From assembly GCF_001667185.1 (NCBI RefSeq), contig NZ_LZIC01000066.1, positions 1 to 38,129 on the forward strand: a stretch of 38,129 bases of DNA, in the 5' to 3' direction. The notes beneath the pieces are model-generated. The model saw only the letters and a program-made list of their open reading frames with translations, did no database searches and was not told the DNA's origin. The stretch is from Mycobacterium sp. 852002-50816_SCH5313054-b. Lineage in GTDB: Bacteria; Actinomycetota; Actinomycetes; Mycobacteriales; Mycobacteriaceae. Both the position numbers and the translations under genes were made by a program. Each line of letters begins with the position of its first letter. Within the stretch, counting starts at the first letter, position 1. Positions 1 through 8,700 of the stretch are shown one piece after another.

Positions 1-496
1 GAGGAGGGGGCGGCGCGGGCGGAGTGCCATGGCCTGCCCATTCGATTTTTCATGACACCAAATTTTAGTTTTTCCGCGCCGAATGTACAGAGCCCCGGCG
101 CGGCGAGACGCCGCGTTGGCGCACCTGCCCATTACCCGGAGATCGCAAATTTAATGGCGACCCGCACTTACCTGGCGGCGGCAGCGTTTTGGCGGAGTCC
201 TGGCGATGCACGCCGGGCACGCAGTCGAAATCGGTGCCGGCGCAAAGATGATGCGGGCGACGAGTCCGCCGGCATCCTCGCGATGACAAGGCTCTGTCTG
301 AGTCGTGCGACTGCGCCGGGTGCGATCGGAGTAGTGTCGATTTTTCGGCGGCACTTCGAATATGACCACACCGAGATCATGTGATCGCCGACTCGCAGAG
401 ATTTGGCTATTCGGGCCGGAGACGGGACGTCGCAATGACGCTGGAAGTTGCACCGCTCGGCTATGTCGGGCTACCCGGCAACTCGCTCGGCTAGCC
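1..496. other. Left-end region without a confident gene
   Basis: Nothing in this stretch has convincing coding character: frames show mixed third-position composition and an AT-rich patch near 55-75. The first 65 bases, read in frame 3 on plus, give a short glycine-rich tail ending in a TAG at 66-68. It could be the last residues of a glycine-rich protein whose body lies outside the window, but it is too short to assign. The rest is presumed upstream region of the first GAF-ANTAR gene. Confidence 0.4.
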
Positions 497-1204
497 GTGG
501 CGATCCAAGAGCAACTGCTCGCAGCCGTCGACGGCCACCGTGGGGCCAAAGCCGCCGACCGTCTGTGCGAGGCTTGCGTGGTCCTCCTCGACATCGACGC
601 CGCAGCGCTGTCCCTGATTTTTGACGGCGCCACGACTGGGACGCTTGGCTCCAGCAGCGATTCGGCCCGCAGACTCGACGAAGTCCAGTTCACCGTTGGG
701 GAAGGTCCTTGCGTTGACTCCATCGCCCAGCGAAGGCCCGTCCTCGTCGTCGACCTCGTCGACCTCGGCGACCGCCGCTGGCCCGCCTTCGGCCCGGAGA
801 TGCTCGCCCATCAGATTCGCGCCGTCTTTGCCTTGCCCGTCGTCGTCGCCGGTGAGTACATCGGCGCCCTCGACCTCTTTCGCCACCAGCCCGGCCCCCT
901 CGACCGCGTGAACTTCGCCGGTGCCGTCGCCGCCGCCGAAGTTGCCGGTATCCCTCTGCTCGATCTCCTCAGCGCCGACCTCCAAGCCGCCATCGGGGAT
1001 CCGGGAAGCAACGCCTGGGCCGATCTCAACTCGCTGTCGCGCGCTGAGGTTGGCCAGGCCACCGGGATGCTCGTGGCCCAACTCGATATCGATCCTGCCG
1101 AGGCGCTCGTCCGGCTACGCGCACACGCCTACGCCACCGGCCGCAGCGCCACCGACGTCGCCCGCGACATCCTTGACCGCCGACTCAAGCTCGAATCCGA
1201 TTGA
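497..1204 (+). CDS. GAF-ANTAR domain regulator 1
   Basis: About 235 residues: an N-terminal GAF-type sensor domain (motif VGEGPCVDS, then a strand-rich LPVVVAGEYIGALDLF segment), followed by a C-terminal ANTAR domain of about 55 residues (SRAEVGQATGMLVAQLDI, then an LRAHAYATG helix and DVARDIL). ANTAR domains are three-helix RNA-binding modules that prevent transcription termination at paired stem-loops; GAF domains bind small ligands or sense redox state. The frame is open back to an ATG at 362. The 362-496 part has much weaker G/C at third positions than the rest, so the GTG at 497 is preferred; no good ribosome site helps decide. The ANTAR signature is slightly degenerate (EV in place of the usual I-x). 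It is followed by a second paralogue after 18 bases, so the two are probably co-transcribed. Confidence 0.85.
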   Translation: MAIQEQLLAAVDGHRGAKAADRLCEACVVLLDIDAAALSLIFDGATTGTLGSSSDSARRLDEVQFTVGEGPCVDSIAQRRPVLVVDLVDLGDRRWPAFGPEMLAHQIRAVFALPVVVAGEYIGALDLFRHQPGPLDRVNFAGAVAAAEVAGIPLLDLLSADLQAAIGDPGSNAWADLNSLSRAEVGQATGMLVAQLDIDPAEALVRLRAHAYATGRSATDVARDILDRRLKLESD

Positions 1205-1222
1205 AACACCGAGGAGGGCAAC

Positions 1223-1969
1223 GTGACCGACACCCCACATGAGACCCGTGTCCTGGCAGCCGTGGTCGGCCTTGTCGACAGCCTGCTCGACGACTTCGAC
1301 GTCGTCGACCTGCTCACCGAGCTCACCCAGCGTTGCGCCGAACTGCTAGACATCTCGGCCGCGGGGTTCCTACTGGCAGACCCCCTAAAACAGCTCCGCC
1401 TGCTGGCGGCCACCTCCGAGCAAGCCCGTGAAGTCGAACTCTTCCAACTGCAGGCCGACGAGGGCCCATGCGTGGACTGCTATGCCACTGGCCAACCCGT
1501 CTCGGTCGCCGACGTGCGGGCCGAGACCGATCGCTGGCCTCGGTTCGCGACGGCCGCGCGCGATGCCGGTTTCGCGTCGGTGCATGCCGTTCCCATGCGC
1601 GCGGCCGGCGCCGTACTCGGCGCCCTCGGCCTGTTCGGCAGCCGCCCCGGCACGCTGACTGACGCCGACCTACTTGTCGCCCAAACGCTTACGCATATCG
1701 CGTGCGTCGCGATTGTTCAGCAGCATCCGCTCACACCGGCCGGTGTGCTCCCACAGCTGCGGTCGGCACTTGCTAGCCGCGTCACGATCGAGCAGGCCAA
1801 GGGCCTCCTGCGTGAGCGCCTGGACGTCGAAGTCGAAGAAGCGTTCGCCATCTTGCGTACCTACGCCCGCCGTCGGAAAGAACACCTCACCGACGTCGCC
1901 CAGCGGTTGATGACGGAGCGCCAGCTCCGCCCCGCACTCATATCCGCGTTGTCGGAACTCGCGCGCTAA
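1223..1969 (+). CDS. GAF-ANTAR domain regulator 2
   Basis: 248 residues with the same architecture as its upstream neighbour: GAF domain over roughly residues 15-160 (DEGPCVDCYATGQPV core, then HAVPMRAAGAVLGALGLF), and an ANTAR domain at about 185-240 (SRVTIEQAKGLLRERLDV, LRTYARRRKEH, DVAQRLM), which fits the ANTAR consensus well. The GTG start at 1223 is preceded by a strong GAGGAGG ribosome site at 1211-1217. Predicted to be a cytoplasmic signal-responsive RNA-binding antiterminator; ligand and RNA target are unknown. Its TAA stop overlaps the stop of the convergent third GAF-ANTAR gene by 4 bases (CTAA). Confidence 0.9.
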   Translation: MTDTPHETRVLAAVVGLVDSLLDDFDVVDLLTELTQRCAELLDISAAGFLLADPLKQLRLLAATSEQAREVELFQLQADEGPCVDCYATGQPVSVADVRAETDRWPRFATAARDAGFASVHAVPMRAAGAVLGALGLFGSRPGTLTDADLLVAQTLTHIACVAIVQQHPLTPAGVLPQLRSALASRVTIEQAKGLLRERLDVEVEEAFAILRTYARRRKEHLTDVAQRLMTERQLRPALISALSELAR

Positions 1970-2778
1970 CCCCGGCGGGCGCGGGCCCGCCGGGCGGCCT
2001 CCTCGACCAGACTTTCGGCCATGATGTGCAGCTTGACGTTCTGATGTTGGCTGAGCTCGCTGAGCCGCTCGAATGCCTCCTCAGCGTCGACGCCGGAGCG
2101 GCTGCGGATGATCCCGATCGCCTGATCGATGACCGCCCGGCTCACCAATGCCCGTTGGAGTCGCTCCGTCCGCTCCCGCGCACTCGCTAATAATTGCGCG
2201 TGGTACACGGACACCGCCGCCGGCCGCGCGAACTGCGATCCGAGCTCCACGGCGTGATCTGCGAACGCGTCGCGGCCATACGCATACGAGTTGATGGCAC
2301 CGATCACCTGCTCGTCGACCACCAGCGGCAGGGCCAGCACGGAGTGCACCCCCATCCGGGCCACCCGACCGCCGAAGTGCGGCCAGCGCGGATCGCTCCC
2401 GAGCGATCCGCTGACCGTAGGGCGCTTCGAGCGCATGCAGGTGATGCAGGGCCCCTCATCGAGGTCTTCGTACTGGGCGGTGTCGATCTCTTCCACGAAC
2501 GCCGCCGTCACCGCCCACGTCTGGATCTGCGGTCGGTAGTGATTCGACTTGATCAACGTCACGCCGACGCCGTCCGCTGCCGGGATGGCGCGCGCCGCGA
2601 ATTCAGCCACATCGCTGAGGATTTCGCCTACCTGACGCGCGTCGGCCACGATCCCGGCCACCCCGCTCAACCCGGCGTGCATATCGACTTCGTCCGCTTC
2701 GAGCTGCGCCCGCGACAAGGCGGGCTGGGTTCGCTCGCGGCCAGGTTGGGCATCGTAGTCAGGCATGGTCACAGCCAT
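1966..2778 (-). CDS. GAF-ANTAR domain regulator 3
   Basis: 270 residues: a polar N-terminus, a GAF domain at about residues 35-190 (DEGPCITCMRSKRPTVSG, then VHSVLALPLVVDEQVIGAIN), and a C-terminal ANTAR domain at about 205-262 (SRAVIDQAIGIIRSRSGV, AFERLSELSQH, IMAESLVEEA). It is more divergent than the two plus-strand copies, so it is not a recent duplicate of either. ATG at 2778 is chosen because GAAGG lies just upstream; ATG at 2766 is an alternative. It starts only 24 bases after the stop of the acyl-activating enzyme on the same strand, which makes a two-gene operon likely and suggests that the RNA regulator acts with lipid or polyketide metabolism. It converges on and overlaps regulator 2 by 4 bases. 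Confidence 0.9.
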   Translation of the reverse strand: MAVTMPDYDAQPGRERTQPALSRAQLEADEVDMHAGLSGVAGIVADARQVGEILSDVAEFAARAIPAADGVGVTLIKSNHYRPQIQTWAVTAAFVEEIDTAQYEDLDEGPCITCMRSKRPTVSGSLGSDPRWPHFGGRVARMGVHSVLALPLVVDEQVIGAINSYAYGRDAFADHAVELGSQFARPAAVSVYHAQLLASARERTERLQRALVSRAVIDQAIGIIRSRSGVDAEEAFERLSELSQHQNVKLHIMAESLVEEAARRARARRG

Positions 2779-2802
2779 TTTATGCCTTCGATGCGGGGCC
2801 GA

Positions 2803-4437
2803 TCAGTTGACGAGTGCCAGCGCGTGCGCGCGACGCAGCTTTCCCGACGGTGTCTTGGGGATCATCCCCGGCGCCAGCACCACGACGCTGCGGGGCCGCA
2901 CATCGACCTCGGCGAACACCTCGTGCGCCACCTGCTGCTCGATGCGCCGCACTTCTGCGGGATGCCTCCATTCCTTCGACTCGACCGCCACCGCGAACGT
3001 CTCGCGGGACAGCCCGGCGTCCAACCGCACCGCCACGGCACCACCCGGCCGGACTCCAGGCACCCGAGCGCCGGCGCGTTCGATGTCGGCCGGGTAGATC
3101 TTGCGGCCGGCCATGATGATGACGTCCTTGACCCGGCCGCAGACCACTATGTTGCCGTCTTCGGTCACATAGCCCAGGTCCCCGGTGTCATACCACCCCT
3201 GATCGTCTTGCGCCGCAACCAGACCGGCCACGGTGATGTATCCGTCGGTCACCGATTCGCCACGCACCTGGATGACGCCGACGCCGCGGGCCGACAGTAC
3301 GCCACCGTCCTCGTCGACGATCCGCACCGACGTGCCTTCCAGCGGCCGGCCGAGACAGGTCAGCCGTCGGGTGCGGCCTTTGGTCGCGGGGATTGCCCGA
3401 TGCAGGACCGCGAGCATGTCGGCGTCCACCTCGTCGACGGCCATTCCGCCGCCGCACTCGGTGAACGAGACCGCTACCGTCGTTTCCGCCATGCCGTACG
3501 CGGGAACGATCGCCTGCGGCTTCAGCCCGAACGGCGCGCCGGCGTCGCAGAGGTCCTCCACGTCGGATGGGTTCACCTGTTCGGCGCCCGACAGCGCCCA
3601 CCGCAGCGACGACAGATCGAACTGCCCGGGTACCGCCTGCCGACGCAGCCGCTTGGCGAACAGGTTATAGGCGAAGTTAGGCGCAGCCGTCATGGTGCCC
3701 TTGTACTTGTCGATTAGCTTGCCCCACAACAAGACATCCCGCAAAAAGTCCATTGGAGTGATCTTGACCAGCTCGACACCGTAGTACATCGGAACCGTCA
3801 GATAGCCTGTCATGCCCATGTCGTGGAAACACGGCAGCCAGCTGACGATCACGTCGTTGTCAGCGTCGACATTCGCGCCGACGAACATTGCCTCGGCATT
3901 GGCCACGACGTTCGCGTGAGTAATCCGGACCGCCTTCGGGGCACCTGTGGAGCCCGAAGTCAACTGCAGAAATGCGACGTCATCGTCGTCGCTGTCGACC
4001 GGGTCGATCGCCTGACTGTGGAGAAGCTGCTCAATGGTCAGCACGCTCATGCCCGATCCGGTCAGCAATGGCGCCGCGGGCAGGAACGGTTCCGAGACCA
4101 AAACCACCTTGGCACCGATCATCTCGATGACAGCGGTGGTCTCCGCGATCCAGCGCTGCTGGTCGGTTCGCGGGGTCGGCTGATGCAACATCGTGAGACT
4201 GGCGCCGCGCATCCAGATGGCCTGGGAAGCCGGCGCGATCTCACTCGGCGCCCCGGCCAGCACGGCGACCGCGTCACCGTGTCCGACTCCTGCCGCGGCC
4301 AGGCCGCCGGCAACCTGGCGGGCTCGCTGGTGTACCTCCATCCAGCTATGCCGGATTGGAGCATGAGGTTCGCCAGTGACCATGCCCTTCAAGCTCCACT
4401 GGGCGCTGGCGAACATCGTGTCGGTAAATGTGCTCAC
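2803..4437 (-). CDS. pks16: Pks16-like acyl-CoA/acyl-AMP synthetase (AMP-binding)
   Basis: 544 residues, matching the length I recall for M. tuberculosis Pks16 (Rv1013), and very similar in sequence through the N-terminal [12 protein letters not shown] block. Adenylate-forming superfamily: P-loop-like [16 protein letters not shown] (around residue 170), AYGMAETT, the YDTGDLGY aspartate motif that binds the ATP ribose, and PSGKLRR with the C-terminal catalytic lysine. It should activate a fatty acid or carboxylic acid as acyl-AMP, then transfer it to CoA or a carrier protein. Despite the gene name it has no ketosynthase or other polyketide synthase domain. GTG at 4437 follows a GAGGGA ribosome site; the open frame extends to 4530 without support. 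In M. tuberculosis this gene is not next to mutT2, so its position here, with an ANTAR gene directly behind it, differs. Confidence 0.88.
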   Translation of the reverse strand: MSTFTDTMFASAQWSLKGMVTGEPHAPIRHSWMEVHQRARQVAGGLAAAGVGHGDAVAVLAGAPSEIAPASQAIWMRGASLTMLHQPTPRTDQQRWIAETTAVIEMIGAKVVLVSEPFLPAAPLLTGSGMSVLTIEQLLHSQAIDPVDSDDDDVAFLQLTSGSTGAPKAVRITHANVVANAEAMFVGANVDADNDVIVSWLPCFHDMGMTGYLTVPMYYGVELVKITPMDFLRDVLLWGKLIDKYKGTMTAAPNFAYNLFAKRLRRQAVPGQFDLSSLRWALSGAEQVNPSDVEDLCDAGAPFGLKPQAIVPAYGMAETTVAVSFTECGGGMAVDEVDADMLAVLHRAIPATKGRTRRLTCLGRPLEGTSVRIVDEDGGVLSARGVGVIQVRGESVTDGYITVAGLVAAQDDQGWYDTGDLGYVTEDGNIVVCGRVKDVIIMAGRKIYPADIERAGARVPGVRPGGAVAVRLDAGLSRETFAVAVESKEWRHPAEVRRIEQQVAHEVFAEVDVRPRSVVVLAPGMIPKTPSGKLRRAHALALVN

Positions 4438-5064
4438 GGAAGTCCCTCTTGCTCCGGTGCGGCCGCTCGGTGCGTTCGCCCTCCGCGACGCGGTGAGAAC
4501 GGCGAGAACAGGGGACAGGCCTGAGGACACCGGTGGTCTTAGGGCAAAGGGCTCGTTTTGCCGACACGCCCCCGAGGAGTAGCACGCTGAGTCTGTCGGC
4601 TTACGTCGAAGTTCATCGCAGGCCGGCGGGGAAGTTCAGATCGCCGCCGTGACGTTTCCGAAGGCTGGAGAATCAACCAAACTCGACCGTACCGTCTGGC
4701 GCGCATGATTGCAGCACTAACCGCGAAAGCGGTTGCATTGACCAGAAGAAGGCCACGACCGGCGCGACGCACCGTCCCGTGCTCGAAACCGATGGCCGTA
4801 GCCCTTCTGCTATTCGCTGCCAACGGGATATGCTGCAACGAGCGACGGAATTAGGGCCGGTTGCGTCCGCTTTTCCGATGCGAGATGACCGTCGGTGCAA
4901 CTGTGGTGTTAAGCAGTCAGCATCAGACTGGCCGTCGTCGACTCTGGCCGTGTGCACAAACGCGGCAACTCCCGCACAGGTTGCCAGCACGCTGTCGTGG
5001 GTACACCTCGCCGGCATCATGCCGCGTGGAGCATCGCCGTGACGTCGGCGGCGTGGCCACACCA
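4438..5064. other. Intergenic region between pks16-like gene and mutT2
   Basis: About 630 bases with no frame of convincing codon usage on either strand. It should hold the divergent promoters of the minus-strand acyl-activating gene and of mutT2. The only clear structure is the short hairpin at 4719-4734. A small gene or RNA cannot be excluded. Confidence 0.5.
4719..4734. repeat. Small perfect hairpin with GAAA tetraloop
   Basis: AACCGC and GCGGTT form a perfect 6-bp stem around a GAAA loop, a GNRA-type tetraloop if transcribed from plus. No U-tract follows, so it is not a classical terminator. It could be part of a leader or a small RNA in this otherwise empty region. Confidence 0.4.
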
Positions 5065-5078
5065 GACGGTATACCGTC
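5065..5078. promoter_or_regulatory. 14-bp perfect palindrome upstream of mutT2
   Basis: GACGGTATACCGTC is a perfect 14-bp palindrome ending 7 bases before the mutT2 ATG. Its centre contains TATACC, which could act as a -10 element for a nearly leaderless mutT2 transcript. A dimeric repressor bound here would block initiation. The palindrome is visible; the operator role is inferred. Confidence 0.45.
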
Positions 5079-5085
5079 ACTGGCC

Positions 5086-5478
5086 ATGCCAACACAGATC
5101 GTCGTCGCCGCAGCGATCATCTGTGGCCCAACCCTGTTGGTCGCGCAGCGCATTCGGCCGCCGGAGCTGGCCGGCCGTTGGGAGCTGCCCGGCGGCAAGG
5201 TCGCGCCCGGCGAAACCGAGCCCGACGCGCTGGCCCGCGAGCTGGCCGAGGAACTGGGCCTTCATGTCGGCGACATCGCGGTGGGTGACCGCCTGGGCGC
5301 CGACATCGCGCTGAACGAGACGACGACGCTGCGGGCCTATCGGGTTGCGCTGCTTGGCGGGGAACCGCACCCGCGCGACCACCAGGCGCTGCGGTGGGTC
5401 ACCGCGGCGGAACTGAACGATGTCGACTGGGTGCCCGCGGATCGCGGCTGGCTGGAGGACCTGGCTCGAGCGCTGTGA
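5086..5478 (+). CDS. mutT2: MutT2-type Nudix hydrolase (8-oxo-dGTP / dCTP pyrophosphatase)
   Basis: 130 residues. The Nudix box is complete: GKVAPGETEPDALARELAEE followed by LGL, fitting GX5EX7REUXEEXGU at about residues 35-57. The PPELAGRWELPGG strand before it is typical of the MutT subgroup, and the protein closely matches what I recall of M. tuberculosis MutT2 (Rv1160), which hydrolyses oxidised and cytosine deoxynucleotides to sanitise the precursor pool. ATG at 5086 is chosen by alignment with that family, although the frame is open much further upstream. It lies 5' of narGHJI in the same direction, about 300 bases away, so it is probably a separate unit. Confidence 0.93.
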   Translation: MPTQIVVAAAIICGPTLLVAQRIRPPELAGRWELPGGKVAPGETEPDALARELAEELGLHVGDIAVGDRLGADIALNETTTLRAYRVALLGGEPHPRDHQALRWVTAAELNDVDWVPADRGWLEDLARAL

Positions 5479-5774
5479 GCGGGCTCATAACAAGTCCACA
5501 GGCTGCATGCAGGCAACCTTCAGCGCTATCGCAGCAGACACGCGTGAAATCGGAAGGTACGAGCCCCAAAAAACCGTAACGTCGATGTGCATGCCCGAAG
5601 TGATTCCGATGCCAGTTCGGACGACGTGGCCATGGCCGCCATGCCGGGCCCCGCGTCGCCGTGTCGGAAAAGCGCGGAATGACGGCGCCGGTTTTCCCTA
5701 ACGCCCGCGTCCGGGTTCCGAGCACTCGAACCCAACGGCGAACTTTCACGTGGATCTACTAGGGAGGCTTTTTC
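5479..5774 (+). promoter_or_regulatory. mutT2-narG intergenic region (narG leader)
   Basis: About 296 bases without a gene. They include a weak inverted repeat overlapping the mutT2 stop (TGAGC at 5476-5480 and GCTCA at 5483-5487), a CTGCATGCAG palindrome at 5503-5512, and a strong AGGGAGG ribosome site at 5761-5767 placed 7 bases before the TTG start of narG. I could not recognise a GlnR, DosR or ANTAR-target site with confidence. Confidence 0.5.
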
Positions 5775-8700
5775 TTGACTGTCACACCTCACGTTGGTGG
5801 ACCGCTCGAGGAGCTACTGGAACGCAGTGGGCGATTCTTCACCCCGGGCGAGTTCTCCTCGGATTTGCGCACCGTCACCAGGCGCGGCGGCCGCGAGGGC
5901 GACGTTTTCTACCGCGACAGGTGGAGCCACGACAAGGTGGTCCGGTCCACGCACGGGGTGAACTGCACCGGTTCGTGCTCGTGGAAGATCTACGTCAAGG
6001 ACGGGATCATCACCTGGGAAACCCAGCAGACCGACTATCCGTCGGTGGGCCCGGACCGGCCCGAATACGAGCCGCGCGGTTGCCCGCGCGGTGCGTCGTT
6101 CTCCTGGTACAGCTACTCGCCCACCCGGGTGCGTTATCCCTACGCCCGTGGCGTGCTGGTCGAGATGTTTCGAGAGGCCAAGACGCGGCTGGGCGACCCC
6201 GTGCTGGCCTGGGCCGACATTCAGGCCGACCCGGAGCGCAGGCGCCGCTATCAGCGGGCGCGCGGCAAGGGCGGGCTGGTGCGGATCAGTTGGGCCGAGG
6301 CCACCGAACTGATCGCGGCGGCCCACGTGCACACGATCAAGACCTACGGCCCCGACCGGGTCGCCGGTTTCTCGCCGATTCCGGCGATGTCGATGGTGTC
6401 CTACACCGCCGGCTCGCGGTTCTACGAGCTGATCGGCGGCGCCATGACGTCGTTCTACGACTGGTACGCCGATCTTCCGGTGGCCTCCCCGCAGGTGTTC
6501 GGCGACCAGACCGACGTGCCCGAGTCCGGGGACTGGTGGGACGCGGCGTACTTGATGATGTGGGGATCCAACGTCCCGATCACCCGGACCCCGGACGCGC
6601 ACTGGATGGCCGAGGCGCGCTATCGCGGCACCAAGGTGGTGACCGTCAGCCCCGACTACGCCGACAACACCAAGTTCGCGGACGAGTGGATGCCGTGCGC
6701 CGCCGGCACCGACGGGGCGCTGGCCATGGCGATGGGCCACGTCATCCTGTCGGAATGCTATGTGCGCAACCAGGTTCCGTTCTTCGCCGACTTCGCGCGC
6801 CGCTACACCGACCTGCCGTTTTTGATCAAGCTCGAACAACGCGGCGACCTGCTGGTGCCCGGCAAGAACCTCACGGCCGCAGACATCGGCGAGGCCGTCG
6901 AGAACGCCGCGCTCAAACCGGCTCTGCTCGACGAGGCGACGAATTCCGTTGTAGTGCCCCAGGGCTCGCTCGGGTTCCGCTACGGCGAGGACGGCGTCGG
7001 CAAGTGGAACCTGGACCTCGGCGACCTGACGCCGGCGCTCAGTGTCCTGGGGTCCGACGACACCGCGCTGGTCCACCTGCCCAGCTTCGACACGGTGAAC
7101 GGCGAGGGCGGCACGCTGGCGCGCGGGGTGCCGGTGCGACGCGTCGGTAAACACTTGGTGTGCACCGTCTTCGACCTGATGCTCGCCCAATATGGGGTGG
7201 CGCGCCCCGGGTTGCCCGGCGACTGGCCCGCCGGCTACGACGACCCGACGCACCAGAACACCCCGGCCTGGCAGGAGCCCATCACCGGTGTGTCGGCCGG
7301 GCAGGCGATCCGGGTCGCCAAGGAATTCGCCCGCAGCGCAGAGGAATCCGGCGGGCGTTCGATGATCATCATGGGCGGCGGCATCTGCCACTGGTTCCAC
7401 AGCGACGCGATCTACCGCTCGGTGCTGGCGCTGTTGATGCTGACCGGGTCGATGGGCCGCAACGGCGGCGGATGGGCGCACTACGTCGGCCAGGAAAAGG
7501 TGCGTCCGCTCACCGGCTTTCAGACCATGGCGATGGCCACCGACTGGTCACGGCCGCCGCGGCAGGTGCCCGGCGCCTCGTACTGGTACGTGCACACCGA
7601 CCAATGGCGCTACGACGGCTACGGGGCCGACAAGCTGGCCAGCCCGGTGGGCCGCGGCAGGTTCGCGGGCAAGCACACGATCGACCTGCTGGCGTCGTCG
7701 GTGGCGATGGGCTGGAGCCCGTTCTACCCGCAGTTCGACCGGTCCAGCCTCGAGGTCGCCGACGAGGCGCGCGCCTCGGGCGGCGACGTCGCCGAGTACG
7801 TCGCCGAGCAGCTCGGCCGGCGCGCGCTCAAACTTGCCGTGACCGATCCCGACAACCCGGCCAACTGGCCGCGGGTGCTTACCGTGTGGCGGGCCAACCT
7901 GATCGGCTCGTCGGGCAAGGGCGGCGAGTATTTCCTGCGTCATCTGCTGGGGACCGATTCCAATTCACAGCCGCCGGAGGACGGGGTGCGCCCCGTCGAT
8001 GTGACGTGCGATCGCGAAATCCCCGAGGGCAAGCTCGATTTGATGATGTCGATCGACTTCCGGATGACCTCGACGACGTTGGTATCCGACGTGGTGCTGC
8101 CGGCCGCGACCTGGTACGAAAAGGCCGACCTGTCCAGCACCGACATGCACCCCTATGTGCACGCGTTCAGCGCCGCCACCGACCCGCCTTGGGAAACCCG
8201 TTCGGATTTCGACGCTTTCGGTGCCATCGCCCGCGCGTTCAGCGCGATGGCCAAGGACCACCTGGGCACCCGCAGCGACGTGGTGCTCACCGCGCTGCAG
8301 CACGACACCCCCGATGCGATGGCCTATCCCGACGGCACGGAGCGGGATTGGTTGCGGGGCGGTGCCACCCCGGTGCCGGGGCGCACGATGGCCAAGGTCA
8401 CCGTCGTCGAGCGCGATTACACCGCCATCTACGACAAGTGGCTCACCTTGGGCCCGCTCGTCGACCAGTTCGGGGTGACCACCAAGGGCGTCACGGTGCA
8501 TCCCTTCCGTGAGGTCGAGGAATTGGCCGCCCGGTTCGGCGTGATGAATTCCGGCGTGGCTGCGGGCCGCCCGGCCATCACGACGGCGAGTCGGATGGCC
8601 GACGTGCTGCTGCTGCTGTCGGGGACGACCAACGGCAGGCTGGCCGTCGAGGGCTTCCGGGAGCTGGAGAAGCGCACCGGCCAGCGGCTGGCGCACCTGG

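Noticed and set aside
2194..3717. 507-codon plus-strand frame across the pks16-like and third ANTAR genes
   Set aside because: It spans two well-supported minus-strand genes and is Arg/His-rich, typical of an antisense shadow.
4537..4560. TTAGGGCAAAGGGCTC as a DosR box
   Set aside because: Only half of the palindromic consensus is matched and it is not placed upstream of a known DosR-controlled gene.
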